Assembly: GCF_965363235.1 (NCBI RefSeq)
Contig: NC_134850.1
Location: 45,194,602-45,258,601 of the forward strand
DNA from: Mytilus galloprovincialis
Lineage: Eukaryota > Mollusca > Bivalvia > Mytilida > Mytilidae
Direction: 5' to 3'
DNA: 64,000 bases
Shown here: positions 56,401 through 64,000 of the stretch, in pieces
Position numbering within the stretch: position 1 is the first letter of the stretch
Layout of the letters: each line of letters begins with the position of its first letter
Made by a program: the position numbers and the translations under genes
The notes under the pieces: generated by a model
What the model was told of the DNA's origin: nothing
Seen by the model: only the letters and a program-made list of their open reading frames with translations
Database searches by the model: none

Positions 56401-58965
56401 CTTTAAAGGGGCAATGCGAAAATTTGAAAATTCTTCAAAGATTTAAAAATTATTTAGATAGATACCATAAACCTTTCATATTTGGATCCACTAAACAGTA
56501 AAATCGCAAAAATACTGAACTCAGAGGAAAATTGCAAAAGGAAAGTCCAATTTCAAATGCCAAAATCAAAAGCTCAAACACATCAAACGAATAGATAACA
56601 GCTGTCATATTCCTGACTTGGTACAGACATTTTCTTAATATGTAGAAAATGGTGGATTGAACCTGGTTTTAAAGCTAGCTAAACTTCAGAATACACAAAT
56701 GTACGATAGTACAATAAAACAACGACGGGATGTACATTTATAAGTATAGAGCTAGAGCATATAATGTATAAAAAAAAAAAACAACATAAAAAGTCATATA
56801 GACAAAGCACATTAGCAAAAAATGAAAGACAATAATACAAAAAATGTTTTACAATAGACCACTGTGTACATAATTTCATATATGTAATATACATGACATA
56901 TACTATTTGATTTCTTTTTATATATTTTAATTCTAAAAGGATGTGGCAACTTTTATTGTTTTATCCTGTGAGTTACACAAGTAAGGGGGGAGTCCTTGTT
57001 GTTGTTATTAATTTCATGAGATTTCACCATTAATGTTTGCAGTATCATATTCGAGAAGCAACGGGTATACTGTCACCTTTATCATTTGTTAATAGAGACC
57101 CGGTGTCCTTTAACGAAAAACATGCTGATGTAAATATTCCTTAATTGATAGCTATATACTATATAGATTGCTTTTTTTATAATGCTTTTCGTTGTCTAAT
57201 ACATTACAGTTAACCAATACATAGGAGACTCGAAGAGTTGCTAGTGACATACAAACTTGTTAGTGCTTTGATAACAAAAGCCGTAAGTGAACGGCTTGTC
57301 CGTCCGTCCGTTCTTCTGATATCCGTCAACAAATATATAATAATTGGTGCAACTCGCTATCGTCAAAACCCAATGTTGTTCACACATGAAACATGGTAAT
57401 TCCCAACTACCAGAAGATGTGAGCAACGTCCATACTTTTATGCGTATATTACATTGGATAATGTAGCGCATTTTTAAAACCACATATTTAAATAAAGCCA
57501 TAAGAAAGAGGTACAGAAAATTTGATTGTTTATGTTTAACACATATAGACATTATTTTTACATTGTTATTTGTATGGAGAGTTGTCTCATTGGCACTCAC
57601 ACCACATCTTCCTATATCTATTAAGATAAAAAAAAAATGCATGATAAACGTCAATAGTGTAGCAATCCAACGGTATACCGGTAAATAACACAAGTCATAT
57701 ACAGAACAACATATAGCTATAGTTTTCAACAATAGAAAAGTGTATGCAGTATTTCAAACTCTAACAAGACTACGGAAGAATAGGAAAACGTATTTGAGAA
57801 ATTATTTCCTAATTACAGTTTAAAAACAGTTATTTATATATTTGCATTTGATACAGTGCATTAATAATGATGTATATTTTAAATTCCATTTGAGAAAATC
57901 TATAGAGCATAGGCTTTGGGTATTTTTACCATCAAATTTTATTCAAATATTTTTCACTTTAAATGATACCGTAGAATTTCTTCAAAATGTATGCATAGGA
58001 TGTATAGTTTAGTGACAGCAAACAAAAAATGAAAGCAAGATAAAGAAGGAACAGTCACCGTTATTTACTTTCAATTTATGCATTATTGTTACCGGACATC
58101 GAATCATGAAGTCAGAGGCATATTATTTTTTTTTATCTTTTTCTTTCTTTTTATCTTTGTTTTGGTCAATGTTAGAAAACTATCAACGTTTTGTATTGAA
58201 CACAACATATTTGAATAGCTCGGTAAACCTCGTCCTTCCCCAGCCTATTAGCCTCATACAAAAAAGTTTATTATTTCTAACATTCATGTAATATTGTCTA
58301 TGTATGCGCAGTTCTTTCGGCGATGAAAAAATCTAAGACCTTTTGGCATGGACCAGGGAATAAGTCCATGATTATGTACAATGTATACAACACAACACCT
58401 TCACAGTACGCTCTAGAAGTTGTACATGATTGAAAATGCAAAAGCATGTCAATATTCTTGTTGCACAACTGAGAGATCTAATATAAACAACACACACAAC
58501 AATATTTCTGGATTTTTGTTTATCTCCAGTCGCACTTAAATTTTCGTATGCATGCATACCGTGTACAATTGTAAATAATTAGAAATGGGGGAAAATCGAA
58601 TCGAATTCATCATATAAGCATTAATCAAATATCTAAGGCCGTTTTTTTCAGTAAATTTTATCAGTTTAAAACGAAAATGTCTGTGTTTTTTGTTAGATAT
58701 CGAAAGATATTTATACACATGTTAAACTCTGTTACATGTACACTATGTTGAATGTAATTCGGTCAACATAAACAATATTTTAATAAATGATACATCGTGC
58801 CCACTGGATAACATATCTGACAAATAGACGCTTGGCTAAGAGTCCAAAGTGCAAATATCAATATGTTTACTCGTTTACATTACAGATAAATCGCCAACTA
58901 TAATCGTTTTTTTTTAACCTTTTGGTGCCATCGTCTATGCATATTATCTCTACCCTATATACGCC
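56401..58965. other. intergenic region upstream of the right-hand gene
   Basis: Holds a diverged family-5 repeat (56480-56680), a fragment 'gtccgtccgtccgttcttct' repeat (57285-57440), a family-2 tail fragment (57545-57625) and the 'cctcatacaaaaaagttta' segment shared with 9710. No promoter element could be assigned. Confidence 0.45.
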
Positions 58966-59032
58966 ATGGATTCAGTTGTGTTTGACAGTTATCGGATTTT
59001 GACAAAGGAAGTAGCTCTAGGATTATCTCCAG
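58966..59032 (+). CDS. exon 1 of the right-hand gene
   Basis: 67 nt encoding MDSVVFDSYRILTKEVALGL and two more residues, ending in phase 1 at g|gtaaaa. Same length as 20005-20071. Confidence 0.75.
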
Positions 59033-62000
59033 GTAAAATTAGCTTTTGCATTAGGGTTAGTTCATACTTATCTTCCCAATAAATACATATAATTGTCACT
59101 TTTTTTGGCGAAAAACGATAAAAATTTAACCAATTTGACCTAATAGTAGCCGAAAATGATTGTTTGACGCAGGACGGTAAAAGACATTCCAACTATCTAG
59201 AAGTAGTAATAGAATTCACTGCGTAAAATTTTTATGGAATTTTATCAATTTTAATTTGAAATTTTCAGAAAATATCAAGGTCATTAAATTTCTTATAAGA
59301 GATGTTGGGAAAGGTGTTCTAGAGAAAATTATAACGGGAACAGATCTTGTACAACTATTAGAAGAAAGATGCATGTTGTCTGCGGGAAACGTGGAACAAC
59401 TTTCAAAGTTATTGCAGCTTGCAGGACGTAATGACCTTGATAAGAACGTTCAACAGTATGTTGAATCAGCCATTTCTAGGAATCTGTCAAATCATGGTAA
59501 GTTTTTAAAACTTTATAATAGCAGAAAATGTGAGTACACTAAGTAAAAGTATCCGTCCTTGGTCTTATTTAGAATTTAGAATTTTCATCATAAAAAACAA
59601 GATAGAGGTATTCTAGTAATATTGTGGACAACCGCAATATTTATGTTGGTTGTACTACTGAATCATTTAGCTTTTACTTATTTGTCATGGGCTATCGATA
59701 ACAACGATTCTATGCTCAGTCTGTCAGAGGTCTTCCAGTGGAGATTTAAATAGATTGATAGAGTTACGTTCATGCATGTGCACGAGAAGAAGAAAAGAAT
59801 GTTTAAGTATTCAACATTAAAATCACCGACAAGTTTTATTACTCTGCTACTTATTCGTATTATTTGACTTATGCGTTTAGAACCTTAAAGTTTGGCGACC
59901 ACATAGTTTAAATGTCTATAACGATGTGATACTTCAGCGTTACAGAGAAACTCGCAACTTTTCTAACCTAGTCAATTGAAATCATGAGACGTAAAGAAAT
60001 GGTCCCGTCAACATTATGAAAACGATTCAATATTCATAATTCAGCATATATTTCAATTGACAGACATATGGGTACCATATAATCGTTCAATCTGCAATAG
60101 AAAAAATACTATAGAATATCCTCATTATCAAAAACTTTTCAAATGTAGATTAAACTTGTTTTATTTGAGATCTCATAGACATAACTTTTGTTCATATACT
60201 TTATAGGGTTATCGAATTGTTTCATATTCTTCATATCGGGACCTTTTATAGATATACATGTATATCACTCCTAATCCGCGAAAATTGGAAGGACATCGAA
60301 AAATATTCTTAACTATCTAAGATCTTTCCCGAGCCACCTATACTGGCTTTCTGTAGTCCCAAAAGCCTTAAAAGACTACAAATGCTGTGTATCTGCTACA
60401 GTGTAAATGTCTTAAATTTAGCAAAATGGCGAGTCATATCAGTTATTTCATTTAAGAATTGAATGCTGCTTTTTGTAAATTTATTGGGATGTAAAAGCGT
60501 TGACCGAATTACATTTTGTATGAAGCGCGGAAGCGCTTCATACTAAAAATGTGCGCACGGTCAACGCTTTTATAACCCTATAAAGTTACAAAAAGAAGCA
60601 TTCAATACTTATAATTACATTTTTTTAGCTAGAATCATGAAAACACGATTTTTATCAAGTTTTCATTTAATTTATCTGTGCACTTTATTGTGGGACCTCG
60701 TGTCATCATGAATGATAAATGTTATTGTCTAATACAATTGTTTCAGGAATAGCACGAGATGTGCAGTTGGCCAATCAGAATAACGTATTATAATGAAACA
60801 TACATCTAATGTAACTATAAACGAATGAACGACCATCGTAGCGACTATAAATGCAAACTAGACCTTCATTCAGTCGATTTTCAAGATCCCCTTGCCACAT
60901 TAAGGCAGATCTCAATCAAATATACCTTTGTCAATCCCCCCCCCCCTAATCAGTACCAAATTGCGTTTAACTTAAGATGTTTAAATTTGCAGATTGTTGG
61001 ATGTTTGTTTCATTGACATTATACCACATCTCTGTGTTTCAATATTATGCAGTCAATGAACTTTGGTTCCTTCGCAGTAGGTCTTTACGAGTTGTGGCAG
61101 GTTTTGGACGATATCAATAATTGAATGTATGACGAAAGTCTGAAAACGTACTCGATCTTTAACCTAACATATGAAAAAATATCAATATGTCAACAAGATG
61201 AGTTACAAGTCTAACATACTTGAAGGTGATAAAGCGAACAAAACACTTATGTATTTGTTTTAAAAATAACCTTGAAACATTCCTGTTGTTAACGTTAACG
61301 ACCCCAATGATTTCCACAATGTCATGACGATTTTACAATATACTAGTATCATATAAATTGTTTGCCTTTACTTAAAAATCAACCGGATATTTGATTACAA
61401 GTAAGATTAGTATTGATTTAAGAATACTGTAAAACTTGTGATTTATTTTGGTCAATCACTAATGAAAGTGAAATAGTTAAATTATAATTCGCGTTTAACA
61501 GCCTGAGTGTGTCAAAACAAGCTAAGAAAAATCGATGAAGAATTTTCCACATGCAAGTGAATAATGCGACTACATCATATCTGTATTCATGTGACCTTCA
61601 ATTTAAGCCCTAGGCTAGAAATGGACAAGATGTGTTCAGTTATTAAATGATAAATAATGTCAACATTGAAAGTGAATCAAAAGTGCACACGCTGAAATGT
61701 CTCGCCTTCTGTACATTGATATTATGTTGATAGTCCTAAATATACAGCTTTATTACAACTGTCACATAAACTTAACTTTAACAAAAAAACTAAACATTGA
61801 CAAATGATCCATGAAAATGAGGCCAAGGTCAGATGAACCATGCCAGGCAGGCATGTACAACTAATAATTCTTCCATACAACAAATATAGTTGACCTATTG
61901 TTTATAGTTAAAGAAAAATCAGACCAAAAAACAAAAACTGAGCAATGAACTGTGAAAGTAAGTTCAAGGTCAAATAAAACCTGTGCGACTGACACATAGA

Positions 62001-63625
62001 TCTTAAAAGATTTCCATACACCAAATATAGTTGACCTATTGTATATAGTATTAGAAAAAAAGACCAAAACTCAAAAACTTTAACTTTAACCACTGAATCA
62101 TGAAAATGAGGCCAAGGTCAGATGACACCTGCCAGCTATACATGTACACCTTACAATCATTACATACACATGCGGGAATTTCTCGCTACATTGAAGACCT
62201 GTTGGTGACCTTCTGCTGTTGTTTTTTTTTTATGGTCGGGTTGTTGTCTCTTTGACACATTCCCCATTTCCATTCTCAATTTTATACCAAATATAGTAGA
62301 CCTATTGCATACAGTATACGAAAAACAGACCAAAACACACAATCTTACCTGTAATCACTGAACCATGAAAATGAGGTCTAGGTCAGATGACACCTGCTAG
62401 TTGGACAGGTACACCTTACAGTACTTCCAGACAACTAATATACTAGACCTATTGCATATAGTATCTGAGATATGGACTTGACTACCAAAACTTAACCTTG
62501 TTCACTAATCCATAAAATGAGGTCGAGGTCTAGTGAAAACAGTCTGACGGGCATGAGAACCTTGCAAGGTACCACATACCTAATATAGTTATCCTGTTCT
62601 ATATAATTAGAGAGTTAGAGAGAATCTAACACTTCAAACAAACTTACCTTTTTTCAAGTAGTCACTGAACCATGAAAATGAGGTCAAGGACATTATACAT
62701 GTGACTGCCGGAAACTTCGTAACATGAGGCATCCATTTGTCAAGTATGAAGCATTCAGGTCTTCCACCTTCTAAAATATAAAGCTTTTAAGAAGTTAGCT
62801 AGCGCCACCGCCAGTCAGTTCCCCTATGTCGAGCTTTCTGTGACAAAAGTCGCAGGCTCGACAAAAACTGTAAAACATTTGATTCGATCTACAAAAACAA
62901 TCTAAAAAATATATATAGTTTTGGTTTTCTTTTTGTGTGACTACATGAATACGAGCCATTTAAAAAGTTGTCCATCCTATACTTTAACACCTTATCTGCA
63001 TATGACTGTTTTTGTTTTTTTTTTTAATTTTAACAATCCAATGGTGGCGGCGGCGGAGTAACTATTTATTTGAAACTACGTATTTCTGAATAGTTATCAA
63101 AGGTACCAGGATTATAATTTAGTACGCCATCCGCGCGTTTCGTCTACATGAGACTAATCAGTGACTCTCATATCAAAATATTATAAAGCAAAAAAGTACA
63201 AAGTTGAAGAGCATTGAGGATCCAAAATTCCAAAAGGTTGTTCTTAATACGGCTATGGTAGAAGACCTACATGTAGATGTTTTAAACCTTTACGTGTTAT
63301 GAAGTTTCCGTTTCTCATATGTCCATTTTTTTTGGCTATAAAGTTCACTGACTGATACGATTCTGATAAATTCTTAACGTTTGTATATTATGCTTTGCGT
63401 ATTTCCGATTAAGTTAAATCAATGTGATTTAGCTTTTGAATATGCCTTTCGATAAGAGACTATCCGTTTTGAAATGTTCTCGGTGTTCGGTATTTTGTTA
63501 TTTGTATCATTTTTCAGGTTATTACGGGTTACATGGAATGCACGTTACTGCTAATTATGAAGAAACAAATGATTACCATTTATTGTGTGAACACATGTCA
63601 AGGAAAAATTCTGTTATTTTGAAAG
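58966..63625 (+). CDS. second DED gene of the family, exons 1-3 (continues beyond the window)
   Basis: Exons 58966-59032, 59269-59496 and 63518-63625, all with the same phases as the complete gene. They encode a DED (about residues 6-87, with GRNDL) and the linker ending SVILK|G, where the P-loop would follow. About four fifths of the DED residues match the first gene. The large NB-ARC/TPR exon must lie right of 64000. The start has a good context (gccATGG). The expected role is as for the paralog. Confidence 0.75.
59269..59496 (+). CDS. exon 2 of the right-hand gene: DED core
   Basis: 228 nt, phase 1 to 1, acceptor 'attttcag', donor GTAAGT. Encodes KFLIRDVGKGVLEKIITG, LVQLLEERCMLSAGNVEQL and AGRNDLDKNVQQYV. 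It lacks one residue relative to 21222-21452 and has a standard GT donor. Confidence 0.8.
60456..60609. mobile_element. hairpin MITE
   Basis: Outer arms 'attgaatgctgctttttgta' and 'acaaaaagaagcattcaata', inner 'aaagcgttgaccg'/'cggtcaacgcttt', and at the centre 'gtatgaagcgc'/'gcgcttcatac'. Almost the whole element folds on itself. Confidence 0.7.
61780..62700 (+). repeat. degenerate ~150-160-bp tandem repeat
   Basis: Six units carry 'catgaaaatgaggccaaggt'-type text (near 61812, 61945, 62099, 62363, 62510, 62669) followed by 'caaatatagttgacctattg'. One unit is interrupted at 62165-62280. Strongly diverged, so old. Confidence 0.65.
62165..62280 (+). repeat. family-4 repeat tail inserted in the tandem array
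   Basis: 'tgcgggaatttctcgctaca' to 'ccccatttccattctcaatt', homologous to 30838-30955. It splits the array unit just before 'accaaatatag'. Confidence 0.65.
63091..63258 (-). mobile_element. truncated antisense retrozyme copy
   Basis: The reverse complement contains the hammerhead block (63124-63167), with stem II and GAAA kept but core CTGATTA and the cleavage triplet altered, followed by 'ggtacctttgataac'. Only about half a unit. Confidence 0.55.
63518..63625 (+). CDS. exon 3 of the right-hand gene
   Basis: 108 nt, phase 1 to 1. Reads GYYGLHGMHVTANYEETNDY and onward, ending SVILK plus g at a GTATGT donor. Same length and borders as 24528-24635. Confidence 0.75.
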
Positions 63626-63796
63626 GTATGTGCAACTAAGATAGTCAGTAGATATACAAGTAATAAAGGATTGAAATGGAACGAAAATGTTATGGAAGTA
63701 AATTTTATGTTTTGTGGACTCGTGCATGGCATAGATAGTTTTGGTTATTAGTATAGAACGCCATGACTGCCTTATGTTTATGATCATCATTTTATG

Positions 63797-64000
63797 CAGT
63801 GGTCACAGCATATAATGCAGTGGTCACAACATTATATGCAGTTGTAACATTATATGCAGTGGTCACACCACTATATGCAGTGGTCACAACATTATATGCA
63901 GTGGTTAACTATATGCAGTGGTCACAACAATATATGCAGTAGTTACATAACTATATGCAGTGGTCACACCATTATAATAATATGCAGTGGTCATACCATT
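63797..64000 (+). repeat. minisatellite, ~20-28-bp unit
   Basis: About nine copies of 'atatgcagtggtcacaacat' with small changes. Runs off the window end, inside intron 3 of the right-hand gene. Confidence 0.8.

Larger units (their letters stand above)
59497..63517. other. intron 2 of the right-hand gene
   Basis: 4021 bp. Holds a hairpin MITE (60456-60609), a C-run near 60939, a degenerate tandem array (61780-62700) with a nested tail, a (GGC)n-like patch near 63043, and a decayed antisense retrozyme copy (63091-63258). Confidence 0.55.

Noticed and set aside
57241-57732. 163-codon frame on the - strand
   Set aside because: It reads through known repeat text (the family-2 tail, seen as GRCGVSANETTLH, and the 'gtccgtccgtccg' repeat). 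No domain, no splice context.

Overview
The window looks like nuclear DNA of a marine mussel (Mytilus-like bivalve). It is strongly AT-rich, its genes are split by long introns with GT-AG borders, and it is full of short dispersed repeats that I recognise from mussel genomic DNA. No bacterial, viral or organelle gene set is visible.

The only recognisable host genes are members of one tandem gene family on the + strand. The complete member spans 20005-42276 in six exons whose phases all agree, giving a 1085-residue model. It has an N-terminal death effector domain (DED) with an R-x-D-L motif, then an NB-ARC/STAND-like domain with degenerate nucleotide-binding motifs, a long alpha-helical TPR-like region, and a C-terminal coiled coil encoded by its own last exon. 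A second member starts at 58966 and its first three exons are present before the window ends. At the left edge lie the last exon of an upstream member (457-610) and a 5'-truncated three-exon copy (2439-6059). The layout suggests an innate-immune or cell-death adaptor family expanding in place. That role is inferred from domains only.

Two recent-looking tandem duplications shape the window, and each duplicates a terminal coiled-coil exon. In the left one, 1-2438 matches 5451-7900 at a spacing of about 5.45 kb. In the right one, 40303-46544 matches 47458-52874, and the left copy carries an extra 827-bp inverted-repeat element missing from the right copy. An inverted-repeat segment (46460-47457) sits at the junction of the right pair. 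Uncollapsed haplotypes in an assembly are the main alternative explanation for the near-identity.

Mobile DNA fills most of the rest. The most interesting is in intron 3 of the complete gene: a tandem array of about 355-bp units (25395-27745), each with a type I hammerhead ribozyme motif, i.e. a retrozyme-like array. It is interrupted by an 861-bp non-autonomous hAT-like element with an 8-bp target duplication and by a short retroelement tail. Single or decayed hammerhead copies occur elsewhere on both strands. Reverse-transcriptase fossils on the - strand (about 37.0-40.1 kb and 55.2-56.4 kb) tie the commonest short repeats of the window to the 3' tails of non-LTR/Penelope-like elements. Several fold-back MITE families are present, some built from permutations of one short word. 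About 8.65-12.7 kb and parts of the long introns show nothing I can identify.
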